64,000 nt of DNA from AC-32 sp963813435 (GTDB taxonomy: Bacteria > Actinomycetota > Thermoleophilia > Gaiellales > Gaiellaceae). The stretch's first letter is position 1. Each line of letters starts with the position of its first letter. Positions 10,454-19,035 of this stretch are shown in pieces. The stretch lies in the NCBI GenBank assembly GCA_963813435.1, contig CAWEYY010000003.1:992001-1056000 (forward strand), written 5' to 3'. A program made the translations under genes and the position numbers. The notes under the pieces were generated by a model. The model worked only from the letters and a program-made list of their open reading frames with translations, had not been told where the DNA came from and did not search any database.

Positions 10454-11832
10454 TGTGCGGCGTCTTCGGCATCCGCGCGCCCGACCGCGACGTGGCGCGC
10501 GTCACGTACTTCGGCCTCTTCGCGCTCCAGCACCGCGGCCAGGAGTCGGCCGGGATCGCCGTCTCCGACGAGGGCCGCCTGACGGTGCTGCGCGACATGG
10601 GCCTCGTCACCCAGGTCTTCGACGAGCAGAAGCTGCGCGGCCTGCGCGGCGACACCGCCATCGGCCACACGCGCTACTCCACCACCGGCTCGACCCAGTG
10701 GACGAACGCGCAGCCGCTGATCCAGCGCGGCCGCGGGCGCACCGTCGCTCTCGGCCACAACGGCAACCTCGTCAACGCATCCGAGCTGCGCGAGGAGCTC
10801 GCGGCCGAGGGCATCCGCCTGAGCACGACCTCCGACACCGAGCTGATCGCGGCGCTGATCGCGAACGACACGGCCCCGCTCGAAGACGCGGTCGCCAACA
10901 CGATGGCGAGGCTCGAGGGCGCCTACTCGGTGGTCGCGCTCTCGGAAGGGAAGCTGATCGGGTTCCGCGACCGGTTCGGGTTCAGGCCGCTCTGCCTCGG
11001 TCGCGAGGACGACCACTGGCTGCTCGCCTCCGAGACGTGCGCGCTCGACAACGTGGGCGCCGAGCTCGAGCGCGAGGTCTCGCCCGGCGAGCTGATCGTG
11101 ATCGACGAGGAAGGCCCGCACGCGCGCCAGGCCGTCGACATCGCCGGCCACGGCGCGCTCTGCATCTTCGAGTTCTTCTACCTCGCCCGCCCGGACTCGC
11201 GGCTGAAGGGAGTCGAGGTCCACGGCGCGCGCGTCCGGATGGGCGAGCGGCTCGCGGCCGAAGCGCCCGCCGAGGCCGACCTCGTGCTGCCCATCCCCGA
11301 CTCGGGCACGCCGGCCGCGATCGGGTTCTCACGTGCTAGCGGGATCCCGTTCTCGGAGGGCCTGATCAAGAACCGTTATGTCGGCCGCACGTTCATCCAG
11401 CCCGACCAGGGCCTCCGCGAGCAGGGCGTGAAGCTGAAGTTCAACCCGCTCGGCGAGCTCGCGGGCAAGCGCGTCGTCGCCGTCGACGACTCGATCGTGC
11501 GCGGGAACACGACGCGCAAGATCGTCCAGATGCTCTTCGAGGCCGGCGCGGCCGAGGTGCACATCCGCATCTCGTCTCCACCCGTGATCGGCCAGTGCTA
11601 CTACGGGATCGACTTCGCCGAGGAGGACGAGCTGATCGCCTCGTCGCGCTCGGTCGAGGAGGTGCGCGAGCACATCGGCGCGACCTCGCTCGCGTACCTG
11701 TCGCTCGAGGGCCTCCAGGAGTCGACGAAGCGGCCGGCGAGCGAGCTCTGCCGCGCCTGCCTCACGCGGGATTATCCGACGGCAACCCCGCGTGAGGGCG
11801 CGAAGCTCAGGTTCGAGCCGGCGTCCGCTTAG
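10453..11832 (+). CDS. purF: Amidophosphoribosyltransferase PurF
   Basis: First committed enzyme of purine synthesis: PRPP plus glutamine gives phosphoribosylamine. 459 residues; the ATG overlaps the purL stop (TGATG). The Met is directly followed by the nucleophile Cys (M-C-G-V-F-G-I), so no propeptide is present. The N-terminal Ntn glutaminase domain spans about 1-235, and the phosphoribosyltransferase domain carries the PRPP loop V-V-A-V-D-D-S-I-V-R-G near 345. C-R-A-C near the end and Cys residues at about 237 and 384 match the [4Fe-4S] ligands of the Bacillus-type enzyme. Its stop codon lies at the edge of a palindromic element. Confidence 0.95.
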
Positions 11833-11994
11833 TGCCCCGTCCAGTAATGCCGTCGAGCTTCTGGGTCGCGAGCACCAAGCCAGAGGTCGCACTTGCCCGC
11901 AGCAAGGCTGGACGGCCTTGCTAAGGGCAAGGGTGGGCTCTGGCGCCGCGTGATCGCGGGCCAGAAGCCGGCATGTATTGCTGGACGGGGCACT
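11831..11994. repeat. 164-bp imperfect palindromic (MITE-like) element
   Basis: The whole stretch folds on itself. Its ends are a perfect 14-bp inverted repeat (AGTGCCCCGTCCAG at 11831-11844 against 11981-11994), and inner arms also pair: 11858-11876 with about 11949-11969, 11879-11885 with 11937-11943, and 11892-11908 with 11914-11930 (two mismatches), leaving a loop near 11909-11914. It fills exactly the gap between the convergent stops of purF and the small membrane protein and even includes the last two bases of the purF stop codon. It has no open frame. It may be a non-autonomous mobile element, a bidirectional terminator, or both. Confidence 0.8.
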
Positions 11995-11996
11995 AG

Positions 11997-12284
11997 CTAC
12001 TGCTCGAGCACGCGGCTCGCCTTCGCGATGCCGCGGCTGACGAAGTAGAAGGACGTCAGGACCGTCGTCACGATCACCCACATCTTGGTATCGACGCTCT
12101 CGGCGGCGATCCAGATGATCGTGAAGATGATCTCCACGACGAGCAGGAGCAGGAACTCGGCGTTGCCCGGCATCGGCAGCGTGGCGCCTGACGAGATGCC
12201 AAGACCCATCATCGAGCCGCTCGTGCTGCTCGAGCTCGACTGCGTGCTGCCGCCTGCGGGCTCCTCGGGGGGAGTGCTCGACAT
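11997..12284 (-). CDS. Small Ser-rich two-helix membrane protein, 95 aa
   Basis: Unrecognised protein. Residues 1-32 are Pro/Ser/Gly-rich and low complexity; two membrane helices follow at about 42-60 (rich in L, V, I) and 66-84, and the C-terminus is basic. The ATG is preceded by a good Shine-Dalgarno sequence (AAAGGAG). It lies 18 nt after a VOC gene on the same strand and is probably co-transcribed. Its stop is two bases beyond the palindromic element shared with purF. Confidence 0.65.
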   Translation of the reverse strand: MSSTPPEEPAGGSTQSSSSSTSGSMMGLGISSGATLPMPGNAEFLLLLVVEIIFTIIWIAAESVDTKMWVIVTTVLTSFYFVSRGIAKASRVLEQ

Positions 12285-12302
12285 GCCAGCTTCTCCTTTC
12301 GT

Positions 12303-12725
12303 CTAGGCCGCGAGGCCGGGAGGGACGTGCACGATCTCCAGCTTGATTCCGTCGGGATCGTAGAAAAACACTGCGTAGTACCCCGGCTGGTACCAGTACT
12401 CCTCCGGGCCGCTCTCGATCTCGGCGCCCTGGGCGCGCAGCCACTCGGTCCGTTCGTCGACCGCCGAGCGTGAGGCCGCCTCGAGCGCCAGATGATGGAG
12501 GCCGACCTGGTAGCGGTCGTACGGCTGCCCGGGCTCGGCTTGCGCTTCGCGGATCCCGATCGAGCTCCCCGGCCCCCAGAGATACCAGATCACCTCGCCG
12601 CGCTCGCCCGTCGTCTCGCTGGCGCCGTGCCACCCGAGCGGCCCGAGCAGGTCGCGGTAGAAGGGCAGGCTGCGCTCGATCGAGGACACGACCAGATCGA
12701 CGTGATGGACGCCCGTGGAGCGCAT
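12303..12725 (-). CDS. VOC-superfamily (glyoxalase/dioxygenase-like) protein
   Basis: 140-residue vicinal-oxygen-chelate protein with the two beta-alpha-beta-beta-beta repeats of the family: V-H-H-V-D-L-V-V at the start with a metal-ligand His, G-L-H-H-L-A-L-E at the second repeat (His), and F-Y-D-P-D-G-I-K-L-E-I with the C-terminal Glu ligand. A mononuclear metal site is therefore likely. Such proteins act as glyoxalases, epimerases, dioxygenases or resistance proteins; the substrate is not evident. Divergent from purM. Confidence 0.85.
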   Translation of the reverse strand: MRSTGVHHVDLVVSSIERSLPFYRDLLGPLGWHGASETTGERGEVIWYLWGPGSSIGIREAQAEPGQPYDRYQVGLHHLALEAASRSAVDERTEWLRAQGAEIESGPEEYWYQPGYYAVFFYDPDGIKLEIVHVPPGLAA

Positions 12726-12799
12726 GTATCAGCGATTGCAAGGTTCCGCGCCCGCACCACGCTTCCTGCCGGAGCGAGGTCCCCGACAAGCAGCGGCTT

Positions 12800-12805
12800 T
12801 AGACT
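12800..12805 (+). promoter_or_regulatory. -10 box of leaderless purM operon
   Basis: TAGACT, 6 nt before the GTG at 12812, within the same 11-nt string as at purL. Confidence 0.6.
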
Positions 12806-12811
12806 CGACGC

Positions 12812-13735
12812 GTGAGTTCCGGGGGTAAGACCTATGCGGAGGCGGGCGTCTCGCTTGCGGCCGCTGACGAGGTCGTCGGGCGGTTGCGCGCAGCCGTCGA
12901 GTCGACGCGGACGTCCGGAGTCGAGGGCTCGTTCGGCGGGTTCGCCGGGCTCTACGCGCTCGACGATGACCGGCTGCTCGCGGCCTCGACCGACAGCGTC
13001 GGCTCGAAGCTCGTGCTCTCGCGCCGCGCGGGGCGATTGCACGACGCGGGGCGCGACCTCGCCGCGCACTGCATCGACGACGTGCTCACGACCGGAGCCG
13101 AGCCGCTGTTCTTCCTGGACTACGTGGCCGCCCACCGGCTCGACCTCGAGCAGGTCGCGGAGCTGGTCGAAGGCGCGGCCGAGGTCTGCCGCGAGGCCGG
13201 CTGCGCGCTGATCGGCGGCGAGACGGCCGAGCTGCCGGGCGTCTACCGCGAGGAGGAGCTCGACTTCGCTGGCACGTGTGTCGGACTCGTCGCGCGGGAC
13301 GACCTGATCGACGGCTCCCGCTGCGCGTCCGGCGACGTCGTGCTCGGGCTCGCATCGTCGGGACTCCACACGAACGGCTTCTCGCTCGTGCGGGAGCTCG
13401 TCGGCGACGCTGACTTCGACCCCGACCTCCTGCTCGCCCCGCACCGGCTCTACCTGGGCGAGGTACGAGCGCTCCGCGCGAAGGCGGACGTGAAGGCGCT
13501 CGCGCACGTGACCGGCGGCGGGATCCTCGGCAACCTGACACGCGTGCTTCCCGAAGGCGTCGGCGTCGAGCTCGACTGGAATGCCTGGGAGCGGCCGCCC
13601 GTGTACGGGTGGCTCTCCGAGCACGGCGTCGAGGAGGCCGAGCAGCGGCGCGTGGTCAACCTCGGCGTCGGCATGTGCGCGGTCGTCCCGGAGCGAGACG
13701 CAGCCGCGGGAACCGTGATCGGGCGGCTGACGTGA
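12812..13735 (+). CDS. purM: AIR synthase PurM
   Basis: Phosphoribosylformylglycinamidine cyclo-ligase, ATP-dependent closure of the imidazole ring (purine step 5). 307 residues with the usual Y-A-x-A-G-V opening, S-T-D-S-V-G-S-K-L near 50, D-V-L-T-T-G-A-E-P-L-F-F-L-D-Y near 90, G-G-E-T-A-E-L-P-G near 135 and T-G-G-G-I-L-G-N near 231. Somewhat shorter than the E. coli enzyme. First gene of purM-purN-purH, all joined by 4-base overlaps, so one leaderless transcript is likely. Confidence 0.95.
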   Translation: MSSGGKTYAEAGVSLAAADEVVGRLRAAVESTRTSGVEGSFGGFAGLYALDDDRLLAASTDSVGSKLVLSRRAGRLHDAGRDLAAHCIDDVLTTGAEPLFFLDYVAAHRLDLEQVAELVEGAAEVCREAGCALIGGETAELPGVYREEELDFAGTCVGLVARDDLIDGSRCASGDVVLGLASSGLHTNGFSLVRELVGDADFDPDLLLAPHRLYLGEVRALRAKADVKALAHVTGGGILGNLTRVLPEGVGVELDWNAWERPPVYGWLSEHGVEEAEQRRVVNLGVGMCAVVPERDAAAGTVIGRLT

Positions 13736-14271
13736 TCGGGGTTCTGGTCAGCGGCGAGGGCACGAACCTGCAGGCACTGATCGACGCGGGCCTGCCGATC
13801 TCGTGCGTCGCCAGCAACCGGCCCGGCGCGAGGGCGCTCGAGCGCGCCGAGGCGTCCGGGATCGCGACCGCGGTCTTCGAGCTCGGCGACTACGAGAGCC
13901 GCGAGGCCCGCGACGGGGCGATGGCCGACTGGCTCGAGGAGCACGACGTCGACCTCGTCGTCTGCGCGGGGTACATGCACCTCCTGCGGCCCTGCTTCCT
14001 CGAGCGCTTCCCGGGCCGTGTGGTCAACACGCACTCGGCCCCGCTCCCGGACTTTCCCGGCGCGCATCCGATCGAGGATGTGCTCGCGGCGGGCGTCCCC
14101 GAGACCGCGGCCACGGTGCATCTCGTCGACAACGGCGTCGACAGCGGCCCCGTGCTCGCCGCCGAGCGCGTGCCCGTCCGCAGCGGCGACGACGTGGACT
14201 CGCTTCGCGCGCGAGTGCAACAGGTCGAGCACCGCCTGCTGCCGCAGGTCGTGAAGGAGCTGATCGCATGA
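13732..14271 (+). CDS. purN: GAR transformylase PurN
   Basis: Folate-dependent phosphoribosylglycinamide formyltransferase (10-formyl-THF donor, purine step 3). 179 residues, within the family range. The N-terminal L-V-S-G-E-G-T-N loop binds the phosphate; the catalytic triad is visible as N and H in V-V-N-T-H-S (near 99 and 101) and D in G-V-D-S-G-P (near 137). GTG start overlapping the purM stop; purH overlaps its end. Presence of PurN means this step does not depend on formate/PurT. Confidence 0.95.
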   Translation: MIGVLVSGEGTNLQALIDAGLPISCVASNRPGARALERAEASGIATAVFELGDYESREARDGAMADWLEEHDVDLVVCAGYMHLLRPCFLERFPGRVVNTHSAPLPDFPGAHPIEDVLAAGVPETAATVHLVDNGVDSGPVLAAERVPVRSGDDVDSLRARVQQVEHRLLPQVVKELIA

Positions 14272-15803
14272 AGCGGGCGCTGCTGTCCGTCTACGACAAG
14301 TCCGGCCTGGACGAGCTGGCCCGGGGGCTCTCGGAGCTCGGCGTCGAGATCGTCGCGAGCGGCGGCACCGCTGCGTTCCTCGACAAGCTCGGGATCTCAG
14401 CGACGACCGTCGAGGAGGTGACCGAGGTCCCGGAGCTGCTCGGCGGGCGCGTGAAGACGCTTCACCCGCGGATCCACGCGGCGATCCTGGCGCGCCGCGA
14501 CCGCCCCGACGACCGGGCCTCGCTCGACGACCACGAGATCCAGCCGTTCGACCTCGTGTGCGTCAACCTCTACCCGTTCCAGGACGTCGTCTCGCGACAG
14601 GCCGTGGGCGAGCACGACGCGGTCGAGATGATCGACATCGGCGGCCCCGCGATGCTGCGCGCCGCGGCGAAGAACTTCGCCCACGTCGCGCCCGTCTGCC
14701 GCCCGGAGAGCTACCCGGAGATCCTGAGCGAGCTCAAGGCGCGCGGCGAGCTCTCGCTCGAGACGCGCCGCCGGCTCGCGGGAGAGGCCTTCGCGGTGAC
14801 GGCCGCCTACGAGGCCGCGATCGCGGGCTGGTTCTCGGAACCCGAGGGCTTCCCGGACGCGCTGCTACCGGTGTTCACGCGCGAGCTCGACCTCGCGTAC
14901 GGCGAGAACCCGCACCAGCGCGCGGCCTACTACTCCGAGGTCGGCGCGCGGCGCCACCTCCTCTCGCGCGTCGAGCAGCTCCACGGGCGCGAGCTGTCGT
15001 TCAACAACCTGAACGACCTCTCCGCCGCCCGGCTGATCGCGCGCGAGTTCGAGCTCCCGGCCTGCGTGATCGTCAAGCACGCGAACCCGTGCGGCGTGGC
15101 GGTCTCCGGCTCGATCGAGCAGGCGTACGAGCGGGCGCTGGCAGCCGATCCGCTCTCGGCGTACGGGGGCGTGATCGTCCTGAACCGGTCCGTGACCGCG
15201 GAGCTCGGCGAGCGGCTGGCCGAGCAGTTCGTGGAGGTGCTCTTTGCGCCCGGGTACGACGACGCTGCGCTGTCGAAGCTGAAGGAGAAGCCGGCCACGC
15301 GAATCCTCCACGACCGCGAGCGACGGCTCTCGAACCCCGGCGAGCGCGACTACCGCCGCGTGCTCGGCGGCGTGCTCGTCCAGGAACGCGACTCCGACAT
15401 CGACGATCGCGAGGGGATGGAGGTCGTCTGCGGCGCGCCGAGCGAGATGGCCTGGGGCGACCTGCTCTTCGCGTGGCGCGTATGCAAGCACGCGGCCTCG
15501 AATGCGATCGTGATCGCGCGCGACCTGCAGACGATCGGGATTGGCGCCGGCCAGATGAGCCGTGTCGACGCGGTCAGGATCGCGCTCGAGAAGGCGCGCG
15601 AGCACGACCACGCGACGGCGGGCGCGGTGCTCGCGTCCGATGCGTTCTTCCCGTTCGCGGATGGACCGCAGCTCGCCCTCGGCGCGGGCGTGACGGGGAT
15701 CATCCAGCCAGGCGGCTCGAAGCGCGACGGCGAGGTGATCGAGGCCGTCGAGCGCGAGGGCGCGACGATGGTCTTCACCCACCGCCGCCACTTCCGGCAC
15801 TAA
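14268..15803 (+). CDS. purH: Bifunctional AICAR transformylase/IMP cyclohydrolase PurH
   Basis: Last two steps to IMP. 511 residues: IMP cyclohydrolase (MGS-like) domain about 1-190 with A-L-L-S-V-Y-D-K and G-G-R-V-K-T-L-H-P, then AICAR formyltransferase with the catalytic K-H in V-K-H-A-N-P-C-G near 269. The conserved R-H-F-R-H ends the protein. Stop TAA is immediately followed by the stop of a convergent membrane gene with no gap. Confidence 0.96.
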   Translation: MKRALLSVYDKSGLDELARGLSELGVEIVASGGTAAFLDKLGISATTVEEVTEVPELLGGRVKTLHPRIHAAILARRDRPDDRASLDDHEIQPFDLVCVNLYPFQDVVSRQAVGEHDAVEMIDIGGPAMLRAAAKNFAHVAPVCRPESYPEILSELKARGELSLETRRRLAGEAFAVTAAYEAAIAGWFSEPEGFPDALLPVFTRELDLAYGENPHQRAAYYSEVGARRHLLSRVEQLHGRELSFNNLNDLSAARLIAREFELPACVIVKHANPCGVAVSGSIEQAYERALAADPLSAYGGVIVLNRSVTAELGERLAEQFVEVLFAPGYDDAALSKLKEKPATRILHDRERRLSNPGERDYRRVLGGVLVQERDSDIDDREGMEVVCGAPSEMAWGDLLFAWRVCKHAASNAIVIARDLQTIGIGAGQMSRVDAVRIALEKAREHDHATAGAVLASDAFFPFADGPQLALGAGVTGIIQPGGSKRDGEVIEAVEREGATMVFTHRRHFRH

Positions 15804-16334
15804 TCAGGCCTGGCGAGCAGAGCGCTGCCGTCGGGCCACGACGACAAGCGCGACGGCAGCGAAGCCGGCCCCGATGGCGCTGTTGACGCGGCGTTCCTGG
15901 GCATGGTCTGCGGCGCGCGGGTCCGGCGTGACCTGCTGCCAGTCGTCCATGAACGGCCGAACGGGCGGCGAGTTCGTCAGGGAGATCACTGCGCTGACGG
16001 CGACGAGCGCGGCGAAGACTGCGGCAGCGGGAAGCGCGGCGCGGTGTCGCCCCAGCACTAGCCCCGCGGCAAGGAGGCCGGCGAGAGCGGTCGGAACGGT
16101 GAACACGAGCGCGCCGATCCACGAGGTCCGGCCGCTGCGCTCCACCTCGAGGAAGACCTCGTGGTTACCGAATGCGCCACCGAGAACGCCGACGACAACA
16201 CCAATCGCAACCAGTACGGGGATCAGACCGAGCGCGGCCACCCACGCCATGCCGAGCAGCCAGGAGAGTCGCGACCATCCTCGCGTCTGCTTCAGCTCGC
16301 TCCGCATCGCCCTGAGCCAGTCACGCCGCGTCAC
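15804..16334 (-). CDS. Membrane protein co-transcribed with PadR regulator
   Basis: 176 residues; a short basic cytoplasmic N-terminus, then about four membrane helices (near 29-50, 73-93, 99-117 and 150-166), and a basic C-terminus. I do not recognise the family. Its start overlaps the stop of the PadR gene (ATGA), a frequent arrangement where PadR controls a membrane or exporter protein. It could be a partner in envelope stress or drug response; that is inferred only from position. Confidence 0.65.
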   Translation of the reverse strand: MTRRDWLRAMRSELKQTRGWSRLSWLLGMAWVAALGLIPVLVAIGVVVGVLGGAFGNHEVFLEVERSGRTSWIGALVFTVPTALAGLLAAGLVLGRHRAALPAAAVFAALVAVSAVISLTNSPPVRPFMDDWQQVTPDPRAADHAQERRVNSAIGAGFAAVALVVVARRQRSARQA

Positions 16335-16612
16335 GCGACGGCCTCCCTCCCAATCGGCCGCGCAGGCACAGGCCGAGCCGCCTTGGCCGCCGCCAGTCCG
16401 TCCTGCGTCAGGCGATAGACATGCCGTGGCCGCGTCGCAAGCTCCCAGCGCGCCTCGAGAAGGCCGCGCGCCTCGAGGCGCATGAGGATCGGATAGAGCG
16501 TTCCGCTCGAGAGCCGGGTAGCCCTGGCGAGCTCGTACCCGTAGCGCTCGGCGGCCGGGTCGGTCGCGAGCTCAGTCAGCACAGCGAGGGTCTGGTCGGA
16601 ATGACGTCTCAC
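16331..16612 (-). CDS. PadR-family transcriptional regulator
   Basis: 93-residue winged-helix repressor of the short PadR (s1) type: Y-G-Y-E-L-A-R-A-T-R-L-S-S-G-T-L-Y-P-I-L is the recognition-helix region, followed by the wing with W-E and R-x-x-Y-R-L-T. The long C-terminal dimer helix of full PadR is missing, as in PadR-s2 proteins. The GTG start lies inside a 34-bp perfect palindrome that also covers its -10 box, so autorepression is very likely. Ligand unknown. Confidence 0.9.
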   Translation of the reverse strand: MRRHSDQTLAVLTELATDPAAERYGYELARATRLSSGTLYPILMRLEARGLLEARWELATRPRHVYRLTQDGLAAAKAARPVPARPIGREAVA

Positions 16613-16645
16613 GCTGATAAGTCTACATATGTAGACTTATCAGCG
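16612..16645. promoter_or_regulatory. PadR operator: 34-bp perfect palindrome
   Basis: Every base from 16612 to 16645 pairs with its mirror position around the centre 16628/16629 (core TCTACATATGTAGA). The palindrome contains the TAGACT -10 box of padR and ends on the first base of its GTG, so a bound dimer would block polymerase. Length and A/T-rich core fit PadR operators. Confidence 0.85.
16620..16625 (-). promoter_or_regulatory. -10 box of padR
   Basis: TAGACT on the minus strand, 7 nt before the GTG at 16612, embedded in the operator palindrome. Confidence 0.6.
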
Positions 16646-16650
16646 CCAGG

Positions 16651-18990
16651 TCAGGCGCGCCTGGTCGACACAACCAGGTTCAGCCGCCCGCCGAGGTTGG
16701 AGAGGTCAATCGTCTCGGTCGCGGGCACGTAGTGGTAGAACGCGCGGCCCTCGAGCGCGACTCCGGCGATCCGATCACCCGCAGGTAGGCGGAGCCGGAG
16801 CTTGAGCGTCCGCGGGAGGCGTGGCGGCACGTCGAGGCGGACGTGGATCGAACCGGCGCGTGCGTCGAGCGAGTACGAGAGCGGCCCGAAGCTCGTCCGT
16901 GCCGATCGAACGGCGATCTCCTTGCCCGGCCGGAGCCAGGCGCGCGGCGTTGCATACGCGAGCTCCAGGCCGTCGGGCGCGCCGGCCGCGTCGCGCGTCT
17001 CGTGGACGAGCGTGAGCCGGAGCTGCTCGAGGAAGGACGCGTTGTTCGCGCTGTTCGGCGGCCGGAACATCGAGCGGTAGTACTGGCCGGGAACGACGCC
17101 GATCGTCGAGCCCTCTCCGGAGACGAACGTCCCCGGGGTCATCCCGGCCACGAGCTTCCCGTACAGGCTGAGGTCGAGCTGGTCCGGCTGGTCATTGTCC
17201 GCCAGGAAGCGCGCGACGTTCAGGCCGTACACGTCGTCCGAGCCGGGCGCGCGGTAGCCGGGGTTCGTCCGGTTCGTGAAGGCCCGGAAGCGGACGAGCC
17301 CCAGAAAGCGCGAGCCGTGCTCGAGCATGTAGTCGAGCACGCCCGTCGCCTCGGGCCCGCCCGGACGGAACACCCCGGACGCGAGCGCATACGGCATCAC
17401 GAGGTTCCAGTAGCTCCCGGGCCGCGAGTCGGTCAGGGCGTCGTACGGGTGCTCGGAGCCGTCGAGCAGCGCGATCGGGACGAACAGGGAACCGTCCGGC
17501 AGCGTGACCTTCGAGGCGTCGACCGCCTTGTCGATCCCGGCCTCGAGCCTGGTGGCCACGCGGTCGGCCTTCGCCGCGAGGAACGGGTGGCCGGTCTGTA
17601 CCCAGACCGAGGACATCGCGCGGAGCCCCTGCAGCGCCTGCGCCTGGGCATGGAGCCCGTAGACCCGCGTGTTGACGTCGACCCCGTAGCGCTCCGGGTC
17701 GAGGATCCCGACCTTGCTCGCGTTGAGCTGGTTCTCGAAGCTCGCCACGAACTTGCCGAGCGCAGGTGTGACCTGGTCCACGAACAGCTTGTCGCCGAAG
17801 CGCCGGTAGTAGTGCGCCGTGCCGACCATCCGCTCGCCGGCCGCCCGCTTCGGGAACGGGCTGCGTTTCCGGAACGACTTCTCCAGGATCGCGCGCTCGA
17901 TCCTCCCGAAGCCGTAGTCGCCCATGACCTCGGCGACGTCGATCAGCTCGAACGACCAGCCGTCGTACGCGTTGCCGAGGCTGTACCGACCCGACATGAG
18001 CATGTTCTGGATCAGCAGGTTCCGCTCGGCATCGAGGACGCGCTTCTCGGGCACGGCGTACGTCGCGCCCTGGGAGAGCCGGCGGTTCCAGTAGCGGATC
18101 ATCGAGCGCTTCGCCCGCTCGTAGCTCGCACGGTCGAGCTCGAACGGCCTCGTCGGGCGAGCCTGGTCGAGCCAGGCGGCGTAGACCGTCAGCGGCTTGC
18201 GCGGCTGCGTCGCGTAGACGAGCGAGGTGCCGTTGAACCTCGCGCCCTCGCTGAAGAGCAGGCGCGTGCCGTCGCCGCGCCGAAGCTCGTCGCCGACCTG
18301 GCGCAGCCCCCTGACCGAGGGCGTGAGCCGCAGATAGCCGATCCCGCTCCTGCGATGCGCGAGGCGCGGGTTCACGACGACGCGCACGAAGCTGACCAGC
18401 GAGCCGGTCTCCGGGACCACGGTTGCGAACGACTCCTGCCGGTACCGCACGCCGTCGGCGGCCGCGTAGCTCGTCTCGAGGACGGGCAGGTAGCCGCCGT
18501 CGAGCCGCGGGGTCTGCAGGCGCGTCAGGCACGAGCCGTAGCGCTCGCGCCCCGCGCGGCCGACGCCGACGCTCAGGCGCGGCCCCTCGACGTCGCGGGA
18601 GACGATCTGGCTGCCGTCCGCGACGTGCAGCTGCACAATGCTCGCGCCGTCAGGCCCGTCCGGCCGGCCGAAGGGGACGTAGTAGACGCCCGAGTCGGTC
18701 AGGTGCCGCGGCCCGGACCCGCCCGGACGCCCGACGAGCATCAGCGGGTGCAGGTAGCCCTGGACGCCGTCGGCGGTCGGGCCCGCGGGCGAGGCGAGCA
18801 GCTCGTTGCCCCAGACGTCCTGCTTCTGGGCGAGCGCATGGCCGACCTCCTGGGCGTACGCCGGGTCGACGGACGGCTCGCATTGCGCGGCCGCGCTGCC
18901 GCGAGCCTGGCCCTCGACCGCGGGCGCAGTCCCGGCTGCGAGGGTCACCAGCGCAATCAAACCCACGCGGAAGCACGCCTTGCCCAACAC
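16651..18990 (-). CDS. Secreted glycosidase-like protein (six-hairpin type), 779 aa
   Basis: Large exported protein. The N-terminus has a basic stretch, a hydrophobic core and an A-x-A-like site near residue 25, a Sec signal peptide. The mature part has an N-terminal beta-rich region (to about 250) and an alpha-helical part with repeated aromatic and W-S-F-E-L motifs, then a C-terminal beta domain, the arrangement of six-hairpin (alpha/alpha)6 glycoside hydrolases. I cannot name a GH family or a catalytic acid with certainty. It starts at the GTG 6 nt after an AACACT box and stands divergent from cystathionine beta-synthase. Confidence 0.65.
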   Translation of the reverse strand: MLGKACFRVGLIALVTLAAGTAPAVEGQARGSAAAQCEPSVDPAYAQEVGHALAQKQDVWGNELLASPAGPTADGVQGYLHPLMLVGRPGGSGPRHLTDSGVYYVPFGRPDGPDGASIVQLHVADGSQIVSRDVEGPRLSVGVGRAGRERYGSCLTRLQTPRLDGGYLPVLETSYAAADGVRYRQESFATVVPETGSLVSFVRVVVNPRLAHRRSGIGYLRLTPSVRGLRQVGDELRRGDGTRLLFSEGARFNGTSLVYATQPRKPLTVYAAWLDQARPTRPFELDRASYERAKRSMIRYWNRRLSQGATYAVPEKRVLDAERNLLIQNMLMSGRYSLGNAYDGWSFELIDVAEVMGDYGFGRIERAILEKSFRKRSPFPKRAAGERMVGTAHYYRRFGDKLFVDQVTPALGKFVASFENQLNASKVGILDPERYGVDVNTRVYGLHAQAQALQGLRAMSSVWVQTGHPFLAAKADRVATRLEAGIDKAVDASKVTLPDGSLFVPIALLDGSEHPYDALTDSRPGSYWNLVMPYALASGVFRPGGPEATGVLDYMLEHGSRFLGLVRFRAFTNRTNPGYRAPGSDDVYGLNVARFLADNDQPDQLDLSLYGKLVAGMTPGTFVSGEGSTIGVVPGQYYRSMFRPPNSANNASFLEQLRLTLVHETRDAAGAPDGLELAYATPRAWLRPGKEIAVRSARTSFGPLSYSLDARAGSIHVRLDVPPRLPRTLKLRLRLPAGDRIAGVALEGRAFYHYVPATETIDLSNLGGRLNLVVSTRRA

Positions 18991-18996
18991 GCCTGC

Positions 18997-19002
18997 AGTG
19001 TT
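18997..19002 (-). promoter_or_regulatory. -10 box of secreted glycosidase-like gene
   Basis: AACACT (first base off consensus) on the minus strand, 6 nt before the GTG at 18990. Confidence 0.45.
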
Positions 19003-19022
19003 CCACAGCGGGTTGCGGGCGT

Positions 19023-19028
19023 TACGCT
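19023..19028 (+). promoter_or_regulatory. -10 box of leaderless cbs
   Basis: TACGCT, 7 nt before the ATG at 19036; heads the cbs-bolA-grx unit. Confidence 0.55.
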
Positions 19029-19035
19029 TCGCGCG

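Noticed and set aside
16843..19035. Long plus-strand open frame running into cbs
   Set aside because: Antisense to the secreted glycosidase-like gene, Arg/Glu-rich shadow composition, no domain; only the part from 19036 is real.
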